Source: Nemertoderma westbladi | Taxonomy: Eukaryota > Xenacoelomorpha > Nemertodermatida > Nemertodermatidae | Assembly: GCA_032718475.1 (NCBI GenBank) | Contig: JAUCBJ010005259.1 | Span: 1 to 23,623 of the forward strand | Length of the DNA stretch: 23,623 bases | Direction: 5' to 3' | In this document: one piece after another, positions 8,790 through 17,400 of the stretch | Layout: every line of letters starts with the position of its first letter | Position numbering within the stretch: position 1 is the stretch's first letter | Position numbers and translations under genes: made by a program | The notes under the pieces: generated by a model | Told to the model about the DNA's origin: nothing | The model's input: the letters and a program-made list of their open reading frames with translations, nothing else | The model's database searches: none

Positions 8790-9878
8790 GATTTTCATCT
8801 TTGGATCAGCAAACAGCGCGAAGGTGTCCGTATTTATGTCAGTTGTTACACTTGGCATTCCTAGCCGGACAGTTTGACTCCCCAGGGTGTGGTCCCGTCC
8901 ACATTTTGTGCATGCCGCGTCTGTACTATTTGAGCGGGACAAAGGAGATTGTCAGGAGGTTGAACGTCCTCGTTTATACTTTGACGTCACCTTGTTGATA
9001 GGCTTCCTGCTGCCGATTACATTGTCGTTGTGTTCGCTTGCTTCCTGTGACTGGCATATCCACACACAGCCCACCGGTGTAGGTAGAGGTAGCACCTTTA
9101 GGAGCTCAGTCCGCATCTCGGATGAGCGAATACCGACTAGTATCTGTGTGACAATCTGTAGGTCGCAACAATGTGCGCAGAGTTCGGTGATCTCTTCAAG
9201 GTTTACCCAGAATGAATCGGCGGACTCATTCGGACCCTATTTTCTGCCGTGGAAGCGAATCCCATTGATTGCGAAGGATCGTTTGGACCGTAGGTGTGCT
9301 TGTAAAGAATCAAGCACTGTTTCCATTGTTGTGTCATCATAATCGATATCAACATATAGTGTTACAGTTATCGTTTGCTGAAGGGCTCGCCCTAGTGCGG
9401 AGACTAACGCGTAGACTTGTTCGGTACGCGTGTATGTGGAGGCTTGCCGGCAGTGCGGGTGGATGCGCCAGGCCTCTCATCACCATCGGAATGACGTGAA
9501 GTCAACGTCTCCATCGATCTTGTCAACACCAGTTATATCAAAGATGCAACACCGTGAGGGGGCGATCGGGCCTGGTGTCGCCCCGTCGTGATGTGCTGCA
9601 ACCGCGTGGAGCGTAGCTAAGAGTTGCACAATCTGTTCGTCTGCTGCAGCTCATTGTTTTTCCTCGGCGAGTCATTGCTGTTCTGCGGCATACTGCTGTT
9701 GCTCCAAGAGCCATGTGAGCTGATCAATACAGACATCCACATTGCCTTGTTGTTGATCTAGTTCTTTCTGGACCGCGTAAATGTCACCTATAGCTGTCGT
9801 ATCTGAGTCTGAGTTGTCGGATTCGTCATCCGGGTTTACCGGCACTTTACATCGGTCAGGAAGTTTCCGCGTAGCCAT
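8790..9878 (-). pseudogene. gag relic (start, coiled-coil N-terminus, capsid region, zinc knuckles)
   Basis: The first ATG after the primer site is at 9878 and opens MATRKLPDRCKVPV, followed by an acidic DDESDNSDSD stretch and a glutamine-rich helix (LTWLLEQQQYAAEQQ). It ends at a TGA at 9672-9674. The rest is broken into several frames with stops, but codon texture persists. Near 8804-8912 there are two nucleic-acid-binding CCHC-like knuckles: CTKCGRDHT starts the first, and a second with C-x2-C-x4-H-x4-C spacing is visible in a neighbouring frame, with one of its cysteine positions replaced by a TGA stop. The order N-terminal helix, capsid, knuckles is normal for Gag. Confidence 0.75.
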
Positions 9879-9887
9879 TGCTTTAAA

Positions 9888-9899
9888 CTAACTGCGCCA
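9888..9899 (-). other. Candidate primer binding site (tRNA-Ser-like)
   Basis: On the minus strand TGGCGCAGTTAG begins 11 bases inside the 5' LTR edge. Its first nine to ten bases fit the complement of a serine tRNA 3' end (…CTGCGCCA), the primer class known for the 17.6/297 group of gypsy elements. The 11-base gap is longer than usual, so the assignment is tentative. Confidence 0.5.
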
Positions 9900-9910
9900 T
9901 GTGGTGATAC

Positions 9911-10188
9911 GATGAATAAGTCAGATAGTCATACGAAATATATAATCATAAATGCAATATACACAATAATGTGTACATGTACATCAATGCAGTAGCCCGT
10001 GCAGTGTGTACTGACGTAGGCCATGGTACTGACCTATACTGCAGTGTGTACTGACCTATACTGCAGTGTGTACTACCAGACTGATAATATGACATACAGA
10101 CATGCGGACTGTCCTACCACCACCTGAGTATGTGTCATGCAGTCATGAAAGTGAAACAAGTTCACCACCACCATATCATATCACAACA
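9911..10188 (-). repeat. 5' LTR of the Ty3/gypsy element
   Basis: 278 bases, matching 5319-5579. It carries one extra copy of a 22-base segment (TGACCTATACTGCAGTGTGT plus two bases), tandem at about 10030-10073. Outside this and a short indel near 9935, roughly seven substitutions separate the two LTRs by eye. This suggests insertion was not ancient. Confidence 0.93.
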
Positions 10189-10321
10189 GAACACAATATT
10201 CAATGATATACCTTCACATTATAAAAAATAAACATCGTAAATTTGCGCTGTTTTATAGGTACAGCAAAATGAGCACATTATTTTAATTTATTAAAAAAAT
10301 GCCTGAAATTTTGGTGAAAAT
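10189..10321. other. Spacer between LTR element and 22-bp array
   Basis: It starts with the GAAC target duplication (10189-10192). It is AT-rich, with runs of A and T, and has no gene. Confidence 0.5.
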
Positions 10322-11311
10322 TTAGGGACGTCCGGAAATTAATGGAGTGAAGTCCGGAGATTAATGGAGGGAAGTCCAGAAATTAATGGAGGGAAGTCCG
10401 GAAATTAATGTAGGGAAGTCCGGAAATTGATGAAGGGAAGTCCAGAAATTAATGTAGGGAAGTCTGGAAATTAATGGAGGGAAGTCCGGAAATTAATGTA
10501 GGGAAGTCCGGAAATTAATGAAGGGAAGTCCAGAAATTAATGTAGGGAAGTCTGGAAATTAATGTAGGGAAGTTCGGAAATTAATGTAGGGAAGTCCAGA
10601 AATTAATAATGTAGGGAAGTTCAGAAATTAATGGAGGGAAGTCAGGAAATTAATGGAGGGAAGTCCGGAAATTAATGTAGGGAAGTCCGGAAATTAATGT
10701 AGGGAAGTCCGGAAATTAATGTAGGGAAGTCCAGGAATTAATGGAGGTAAGTCCGGAAATTAATGGAGGGAAGTCTGGAAATTAATGTAGGGAAGTCCAG
10801 AAATTAATGGAGGTAAGTCCGGAAATTAATGGAGGGAAGTCCGGAAATTAATGGAGGGAAGTCCGGAAATTAATGTAGGGAAGTCCGGAAATTAATGTAG
10901 GGAAGTCCGGAAATTAATGAAGGGAAGTCCAGAAATTAATGGATGTAAGTCCGGAGATTAATGGAGGGAAGTCTGGAAATTAATGTAGGGAAGTCCAGAA
11001 ATTAATGGAGGTAAGTCCGGAAATTAATGGAGGGAAGTCCGGAAATTAATGTAGGGAAGTCCGGAAATTAATGGAGGGAAGTCCGGAAATTAATGTAGGG
11101 AAGTCCGGAAATTAATGGAGGGAAGTCCGGAAATTAATGTAGAGAAGTCCGGAAATTAATGGAGGGAAGTCCGTAAATTAATGGAGGGAAGTCCGGAAGT
11201 TAATGTAGGGAAGTCCAGAAATTAATAATGTAGGGAAGTCCAGAAATTAATGGAGGGAAGTCCGGACATTAATGTAGGGAAATCCGGAAATTAATGGAGG
11301 GAAGTCCGGAA
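10322..11311. repeat. 22-bp minisatellite (about 45 copies)
   Basis: The unit is GGGAAGTCCGGAAATTAAT followed by GTA, GGA or GAA. The central TCCGGA is a palindrome with a CpG. Variants TCCAGA and TCTGGA (CpG-decay types) are interspersed, and GGAGGTAAG units recur in blocks (10740, 10800, 10990). Two units carry a 3-base ATA insertion (about 10605 and 11225). The period is not a multiple of three, and no frame stays open. No gene function is apparent. Confidence 0.95.
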
Positions 11312-11692
11312 GTTTTGTTTAAAAAAAAGACATTATTATAATTTCGATTTTGAAGTGTTTTACGAAGACTATCTTTATTATTATTTTATCCATTCAATTT
11401 ATTATGCTTGTAAATTCAACGGTACCGGTTCTGTTAGTATATTGTTACCGGTACTGTTTTATTATTGTCATTTTTCTTAACTGAAAGTATTCTCCGGTTA
11501 CCGCTACCGGTACCAAACTATCTGGAATTATTGCAGTATGGTCCGGAACTGCTATCGGATTTCAGGTTTTATGACGTATTTTATTCAGTCAGTTGTACAT
11601 CAGTTGTATTGTACTTATCGTTGAAAATACTAAAACTGGGACTCGCATACCGAACTGGTACCGCTTACCGCTTGTATAGCTTGCAGTAAGAA
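11312..11692. other. Upstream region of the 428-aa ORF
   Basis: AT-rich with several TACCGGTA-type words (11420-11512, 11655-11672). A 75-codon open frame at 11465-11689 has no ATG start and an uncharacteristic composition, so I do not call it. TTGCAG at 11681-11686 would make a usable splice acceptor six bases before the ORF's ATG. No clear TATA box or initiator could be assigned. Confidence 0.35.
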
Positions 11693-12979
11693 ATGAATTG
11701 GTTTAATAATTTATCTGGTAAATCGAAAAAAACAAAATGCGATGTGGAACGACAAAAGGAATTCTTTTTGTTGCAGAGAACTGAAGTGGATAGGCCTACG
11801 AGTGTAAAGAAGGAAAGGTTGGGGGTGCCGGTACGGTCGCTGGAGGTACAAGATTTATGTCGGAATGGCGATCGAAGATTAAGCCTATCTTATAAACAAG
11901 CCCCCGTCAGGAAGGTCTGTCGGTCTAAGAAACCGAAACCAATAGGTTTCAATAACATTCCAAAAGTGGATGGATTGTCCCAGGAAATACCTAGGATTGA
12001 TAAGTTCTCATTTATTAGGCAAGCGGAGCCAAACAATAGTTACAAGTCGGATAACCCGATCTGTAGGTCAACTAGTAAGAGTTCCACCGGGGAGAACATA
12101 AACTTAATTAGTGAGTGTTCCATCGTAAGGAACACAAACTTAATTAGCGAGTGTTCCATCGTAGGGGACACAAACTTACTTAGTGAGTGTTCCATCGTAG
12201 GGGACACAAACTTACTTAGTGAGTGTTCCATCGTAGGGAACACAAACTTACTTAGTGAGTGTTCCATCGTAGGGAACACAAACTTACTTAGTGAGTGTTC
12301 CATCCCAGTTCCCCCTTCACGAGTATCGCCACAAATATATCCGTGGGATTATATTTCCCCTCTGGATAAAGGAAATTTTACGAACGAAGTTGAGATGGAA
12401 TTATCAACTTCAGTAGATCACATGATCTACGACTCAAAGAGTCCCAGTATGTCTCGACCAGAAGATCTTATGATCTACGACTCACAGAGTTCCAGCGATT
12501 GTAGATCAGTTGATCGTATGATCTTTGGCACTCCAGAAGAGGACAAACACAACCGAACGGCGAACCTACCAAGTTTTGATTCCCCAGTTAACACTTCTGT
12601 AATATTTACGATGCGAAACGAAATGGAAACGGAGAGTCGGATGGAAGAGCGAAGCGATACAGGATCCAGTAGTGGAGATAGTTGTACCGGTAGTGCTGAA
12701 TACAGTGGCAGTTGTAAAGAAGATGTCCTAGGTGATGTTTGTGTAGATATTCTAGAACCTATATCTACAGATATTCTAGAACCTATAGCTACAGATATTC
12801 TAGAACCTATATCATTAGATCCAGATTTTATCATTATGATCCAGAACACTCGCAATCACCATATAAGAGTTAATTCTCCCTCAGTAGAAATAATTCCATT
12901 ACAACAATGGAATCCAAACCTTATTAATTCGTTGGATATTCGAGTTCGAATAAAAAGCGGTAGAATTGCACAGTATTAA
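11693..12979 (+). CDS. Uncharacterised 428-residue protein with three internal repeat families
   Basis: This is the only long intact ORF in the window outside tandem-repeat arrays. The ATG at 11693 has a purine at -3 and an in-frame TAA two codons before it, so this start is the only one possible if the ORF is a full exon. Residues 1-100 are basic (KSKKTKCDVERQKE; VCRSKKPKPIGF) and could hold a nuclear-localisation signal. Residues 137-204 are six 12-residue repeats (NLLSECSIVGNT type). Residues 240-280 hold three 16-residue repeats around DHMIYDS. Residues 351-374 are three 8-residue repeats (TDILEPIS). Residues 310-345 are Ser/Glu/Gly-rich. There is no signal peptide, no membrane segment and no known catalytic motif. 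The DNA repeats are 36, 48 and 24 bases, all multiples of three, which is consistent with expansion under coding constraint. It could be a single-exon lineage-specific gene, the last exon of a larger one, or a domesticated-element protein. I do not recognise a family. Confidence 0.55.
   Translation: MNWFNNLSGKSKKTKCDVERQKEFFLLQRTEVDRPTSVKKERLGVPVRSLEVQDLCRNGDRRLSLSYKQAPVRKVCRSKKPKPIGFNNIPKVDGLSQEIPRIDKFSFIRQAEPNNSYKSDNPICRSTSKSSTGENINLISECSIVRNTNLISECSIVGDTNLLSECSIVGDTNLLSECSIVGNTNLLSECSIVGNTNLLSECSIPVPPSRVSPQIYPWDYISPLDKGNFTNEVEMELSTSVDHMIYDSKSPSMSRPEDLMIYDSQSSSDCRSVDRMIFGTPEEDKHNRTANLPSFDSPVNTSVIFTMRNEMETESRMEERSDTGSSSGDSCTGSAEYSGSCKEDVLGDVCVDILEPISTDILEPIATDILEPISLDPDFIIMIQNTRNHHIRVNSPSVEIIPLQQWNPNLINSLDIRVRIKSGRIAQY
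12104..12305 (+). repeat. 36-bp in-frame tandem repeat inside the 428-aa ORF
   Basis: Six copies of AACTTACTTAGTGAGTGTTC plus CATCGTAGGGAACACA with few substitutions, coding NLLSECSIVGNT. The near-identity of copies 3-6 indicates recent duplication. Confidence 0.9.
12742..12812 (+). repeat. 24-bp in-frame tandem repeat inside the 428-aa ORF
   Basis: Three copies around GATATTCTAGAACCTATA (XbaI-type TCTAGA in each), coding DILEPI(S/A)(T). Confidence 0.9.
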
Positions 12980-13340
12980 AACTCATGAAAAACTCATAAC
13001 TAATGTCGAACGAAAACGTTTATTTATCAAACTACATTTATTTCTTCAACCTGATATTTTTTATTTGTGAAAAAAATATTTAAATATATAAGTTTATTCC
13101 GTGGGTTTCTATGTTCTATTATCATAAAATTACTCATTCGTAGAAAGTCAGAATAATTTAGGTGAATTAGAATTAAGGATGCTTTGGGATAATTTCATAA
13201 GAGAAATTAATTAATTTGGCTGCATTTTATTTCTCTGCTAAAATATCTGCCCATCTCGATTCACTTAGGGATGGCTGTTTGTCGAGATTCGATGGATCAC
13301 TTTATGTAATGAGGGCACAGTGTGAGGGTTGTTGATACAG
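12980..13340. other. 3' flank of the 428-aa ORF, no gene
   Basis: AT-rich. There is no canonical AATAAA downstream of the stop; AATATA-like words near 13076-13090 are weak alternatives. Nothing else is recognised. Confidence 0.4.
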
Positions 13341-13502
13341 TTACATTGTTGTTTAAAGAAATTCAATATGTTGAAGGGTGGTACTGGTTGTAACAATAAG
13401 TTTGTAGCAAAACAACTAAAAAACAAGATACTCTCAGATAAAGCAGCACAACAACCTAATTCAGTTCGACTGGGTCCATTCGCAAACAAAATCATTCACT
13501 GA
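13341..13502 (+). other. Possible terminal exon, unidentified
   Basis: After GATACAG (13334-13340) a frame is open for 53 codons to a TGA at 13500-13502, with LHCCLKKFNMLKGGTGCNNK, then FVAKQLKNKILSDKAAQQP and NSVRLGPFANKIIH. The composition is protein-like and basic, but the acceptor has a poor pyrimidine tract and I know no family match. It could be chance or a scrap of a mobile element. Confidence 0.2.
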
Positions 13503-13585
13503 AGTTAGAAAGAGATCAACTTTATAAAAAACAAAACTCTGCCAACTGGGCAAATAAAGGCAAAAACAGGTCGGGTAGGGGTGTA

Positions 13586-15864
13586 CTCATGTAGGTGGGT
13601 GGGGTATACCCCACCCACCCCTGAGACCCATACCCCACCCACCCCTGAGACCCATACCCCACCCACCCCTCTGAGACCCAAACTCCACCCACACCCCTCT
13701 GAGACCCATACCCCACCCACCCCTGTGAGACCCATACCCCACCCACCCCTGTGAGACCCATACCCCATCCACCTCTCTGAGACGCATACCCCACCCACCC
13801 CTCTGAGACCCATACCCCACCCACCCCTCTGAGACCCATACCCACCCACCCCTCTGAGACCCAAACCCCACCCACCCCTCTGAGACCCATACCCCACCCA
13901 CCCCTCTGAGACCCATACCCCACCCACCCCTCTGAGACCCATACCCCACCCACCCCTGTGAGACCCATACCCCACCCACCCCTCTGAGACCCAAACCCTA
14001 TCCACCTCTCTGAGACGCATACCCCACCCACCCCTCTGAGACCTATACCCCACCCACCCCTCTGAGACCCAAACCCCACCCACCCCTCTGAGACCCAAAC
14101 CCCACCCACCCCTCTGAGACCCAAACACCACCCACCCCTCTGAGTCCCATACCCCACCCACCCCTCTGAGACCCATACCCCACCAACCCCTTTGAGACCC
14201 ATACCCCACCCACCCCTCTGAGACCCAAACCCCATCCACCTCTCTGAGACGCATACCCCACCCACCCCTCTGAGACCTATACCCCACCCACCCCTCTGAG
14301 ACCCATACCCCACCCACCCCTCTGAGACCCAAACCCCATCCACCTCTCTGATACGCATACCCCACCCACCCCTCGGGACCTATACCCCACCCACCCCTCT
14401 GAGACCCCAACCCCACCCACCCCTCTGAGACCCAAACCCCACCCACCCCTCTGAGACCCAAACCCCACCCACCCCTCTGAGACCCATACCCCACCCACCC
14501 CTCTGAGACCCAAACACCACCCACCCCTCTGAGACCCAAACCCCATCCACCTCTCTGAGACGCATACCCCACCCACCCCTCTGAGACCTATACCCCACCC
14601 ACCCCTCTGAGACCCATACCCCACCCACCCCTCTGAGACCCAAACCCCATCCACCTCTCTGAGACGCATACCCCACCTACCCCTCTGAGACCCAAACCCC
14701 ACCCACCCCTCTGAGACTCAAACCCCACCCACCCCTCTGAGACCCATACCCCACCCACCCCTCTGAGACCCAAACACCACCCACCCCTCTGAGACCCAAA
14801 CCCCACCCACCCCTCTGAGACCCATACCCCACCCACCCCTCTGAGACCCAAACCCCATCCACCTCTCTGAGACGCATACCCCACCCACCCCTCTGAGACC
14901 TATACCCCACCCACCCCTCTGAGACCCAAACCCCACCCACCCCTCTGAGACCCATACCCCACCCACCCCTCTGAGACCCATACCCCACCCACCCCTCTGA
15001 GACCCAAACCCCACCCACCCCTGTGAGACCCAAACCCCACCCACCCCTCTGAGACCCATACCCCACCCACCCCTCTGAGACCCAAACCCCACCCACCCCT
15101 CTGAGACCCATACCCCACCCACCCCTCTGAGACCCAAACCCCACCCACCCCTCTGAGACCCAAACCCCACCCACCCCTCTGAGACCCATACCCCAACCAC
15201 CCCTCTGAGACCCATACCCCACCCACCCCTGTGAGACCCATACCCCACCCACCCCTCTGAGACCCAAACCCCACCCACCCCTGTGAGAACCAAACCCCAT
15301 CCACCCCTGTGAGACCCATACCCCACCCACCCCTCTGAGACCCAAACCCCACCCACCCCTCTGAGACCCAAACCACACCCACCCCTCTGACCTGAGACCC
15401 AAACCCCACCCACCCCTCTGAGACCCATACCCCACCCACCCCTCTGAGACCAAAACCCCACCCACCCCTCTGAGACCCAAACCCCACCCACCCCTCTGAG
15501 ACCCATACCCCACCCACCCCTCTGAGACCCAAACCCCACCCACCCCTGTGAGACCCAAACCCCATCCACCCCTCTGAGACCCAAACCCCATCCACCCCTC
15601 TGAGACCCAAACCCCATCCACCCCTCTGAGACCCAAACCCCATCAACCCGTCTGAGACCCAAACCCCACCCACCCCTCTGAGACCCATACCCCACCCACC
15701 CCTCTGAGACCCAAACCCCACCCACCCCTGTGAGACCCAAACCCCATCCACCCCTCTGAGACCCAAACCCCATCCACCCCTCTGAGACCCAAACCCCATC
15801 CACCCCTCTGAGACCCAAACCCCATCCACCCCTCTGAGACCCAAACCCCACCCACATACATGAG
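13586..15864. repeat. 26-bp minisatellite (about 86 copies) bounded by short inverted repeats
   Basis: The unit is CTCTGAGACCCATACCCC plus ACCCACCC (26 bases). Variants: AAACCCC for ATACCCC, CTGTGAG, CTGAG, and a distinctive ACCTCTCTGAGACGCATA unit. The latter recurs at 13771, 14004, 14238, 14342, 14549, 14653 and 14861, separated by whole numbers of units (9, 9, 4, 8, 4, 8), and is followed in several cases by a GACCTATA unit: higher-order duplication. The left edge CTCATGTAGGTGGGTGGGG (13586-13604) is the near-exact inverse of the right edge (15846-15864). The minus strand is extremely G-rich. Long minus frames (such as GVGGVWVSEGWVGYGSQRGG) exist because no unit contains a stop in any minus frame. 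They are not genes. Confidence 0.95.
13594..13619. repeat. Perfect 26-bp palindrome at the array edge
   Basis: GGTGGGTGGGGTA joined to its own reverse complement TACCCCACCCACC, with GTATAC at the centre. It marks a head-to-head junction where the array meets an inverted half unit. Confidence 0.9.
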
Positions 15865-17178
15865 ATGATAATAGATTATGTAATTGTATGAGAAAGTTAA
15901 ATTAAGTTTGCATTAGTTATAGAAATACTGCAATCGTGTTTATTATGTAAATAAATTAACAACATAAATTAAAATACCAAATACGATACCTGATGATGTA
16001 ATAATACGATTTGAACTAAAATTGTTATATAGACTTTGTGTTTTGTCAATTTCATTATTAACTAGATGTTTTATATAGAACGCAATTTCCGAAATAAATA
16101 CATTTTCAATTTTAACTCTTTCACAATTTAATACCTCCAGCTATATAATTTGCCAGTTTAAACACATTCTGAAAACACATAGAAGAACACAAGTAGAGTA
16201 AACAAGGGATTCCTGGTTAGTGGGCTTGAGGTGGTTCGTTGTCTTGGCTCTTGTGGTCGTAACTACGGGTTATATTTCCGGAATACTCACATCCCTAGCC
16301 CACATGATATTTATCTCGAAGACTTATTGCAGACCCCCTTGACTGCTATACAAGCCTATTGAGACATAATAATCAAAATAATAATACATTTATTGCACCA
16401 GATGTTGTCTATAATTGCTACGCCCCCGGAATGACACGCAATTGAATAGCATTGGCCTTATTTACTTACACAACCGACTCATATTATTAGTACAGCAGTA
16501 ATAATATATAAATAACACATACAAACAAAGGCCATATTGTAATTATAAACGTTCACTGATGGCTCGCAGTTTAGTCTCGCCCCACATATAAACATACGGT
16601 ACCACAGTGGTACCAGAACGGTTAAAAATGTAGAAAAATATTTCTGTGAAAAGCCAATTCCAAAATAAAACAATTCGTGTATCGGTTTCAACCAATTGGG
16701 GTGCCGTTATTATTATAACGGCGCGGCTGAACACATTTCTCTCTAATCACATTTACAACACTTAATAGACATTATTACAGTTAGTATCTCTTATATAAAT
16801 CCCCAAACTTAAAAAAAATTATAAAATTATTTAGTCGCATTACTTCAGACAAACATCATCTCTCGCAATATAGTGTCGTTATTCTGGAACCTGCCCCCCA
16901 AATTCCAAATACCGGTAGAGATTGTCAATGGTGATTAACATAATCTGGATGTTATGAATTTATATGGTAGTTCCACTCCGTAAGTATATTTATTTACAAA
17001 ATATTATTTATCGACTTTCGAATGCCAAAATCACCGCTATTCCAAAACCAAATTCAGATTATATTACATATTTGAAATTCCTCCAACATCATATTATCTC
17101 CATCGGTACCAACTGGCTCACCAAGTGTAAAGCTCATGCAATCTAATTAGGATTATTATACAAAAATTTGGAGGGGTG
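15865..17178. other. 1.3 kb of AT-rich sequence without a supported gene
   Basis: No tandem repeat or retroelement similarity seen. A small hairpin, GCCGTTA-TTATTA-TAACGGC, lies at about 16703-16722. Short open frames on the minus strand (16479-16734) and a hydrophobic 45-codon stretch on plus (about 16201-16335) lack starts, splice context or family match. Confidence 0.5.
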
Positions 17179-17400
17179 GGTTCCTCCCGCTATTTTCAGA
17201 TTTTACCACACAGTGTACCACATTCCTCCCGCTATTGTACCACACAGTGTACCACATTCCTCCCGCTATTGTACCACACAGTGTACCACGTTCCTCCCGC
17301 TATTGTACCACACAGTGTACCACATTCCTCCCGCTATTGTACCACACAGTGTACCACGTTCCTCCCGCTACTGTACCACACAGTGTACCACGTTCCTCAC
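17179..17400. repeat. 34-bp minisatellite (about 6.5 copies)
   Basis: The unit is CCACACAGTGTACCACATTC plus CTCCCGCTATTGTA (34 bases), with ATTCC/GTTCC variants alternating. Period mod 3 is 1, so each unit shifts the frame; open frames through it are incidental. It touches the 3' end of the minus-strand exon at 17401-17871. Confidence 0.93.

Larger units (their letters stand above)
5319..10188 (-). mobile_element. LTR retrotransposon, Ty3/gypsy (Metaviridae-type), full-length but decayed
   Basis: Two direct LTRs (5319-5579 and 9911-10188) flank gag-like and pol-like sequence on the minus strand. In transcription order: 5' LTR, PBS, gag with zinc knuckles, protease, reverse transcriptase, RNase H, integrase, polypurine tract, 3' LTR. 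RT/RNase H before integrase is the Ty3/gypsy arrangement. A 4-base duplication GAAC lies immediately outside each end (5315-5318 and 10189-10192). The coding region is broken by several frameshifts and stops, so this copy cannot be active. No env-like third ORF is seen between integrase and the 3' LTR. The length of 4.87 kb is normal for a compact member of the group. Confidence 0.95.

Noticed and set aside
5983-9499. Plus-strand open frames across the LTR element
   Set aside because: They are antisense shadows of the minus-strand pol and gag sequence, whose motifs are clear.
9880-9900. tRNA gene at the primer site (TGGCGCAGTTAG resembles a tRNA A box)
   Set aside because: No B box or cloverleaf follows. 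Position next to the LTR explains the similarity better as a PBS.
10322-11311. CRISPR-like array
   Set aside because: The units are contiguous 22-mers without unique spacers, in eukaryotic retroelement context.
11465-11689. 75-codon frame directly upstream of the 428-aa ORF
   Set aside because: It has no ATG start and lies in low-complexity TACCGGTA-rich DNA; it is in a different segment from the ORF and ends at the stop just before its ATG.
12040-12303. Minus-strand frame MEHSLSKFVFPT repeats
   Set aside because: Antisense shadow of the 36-bp in-frame repeat of the plus-strand ORF.
13505-15861. Long minus-strand frames of Gly/Trp/Val-rich repeats (up to 379 codons)
   Set aside because: All three minus frames are open together because the 26-bp unit has no stop in any of them. 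This is the expected by-product of the repeat, not a silk- or glycine-rich protein gene.
16201-16335. Hydrophobic 45-codon stretch (WFVVLALVVVTTGYISGILT) that could be a membrane segment
   Set aside because: It has no start codon, no convincing splice sites and no neighbouring exon; a hydrophobic run this short arises easily in T-rich DNA.
16479-16734. Two overlapping minus-strand frames of 60-70 codons
   Set aside because: AT-rich, no recognisable motif, and neither has supporting context.
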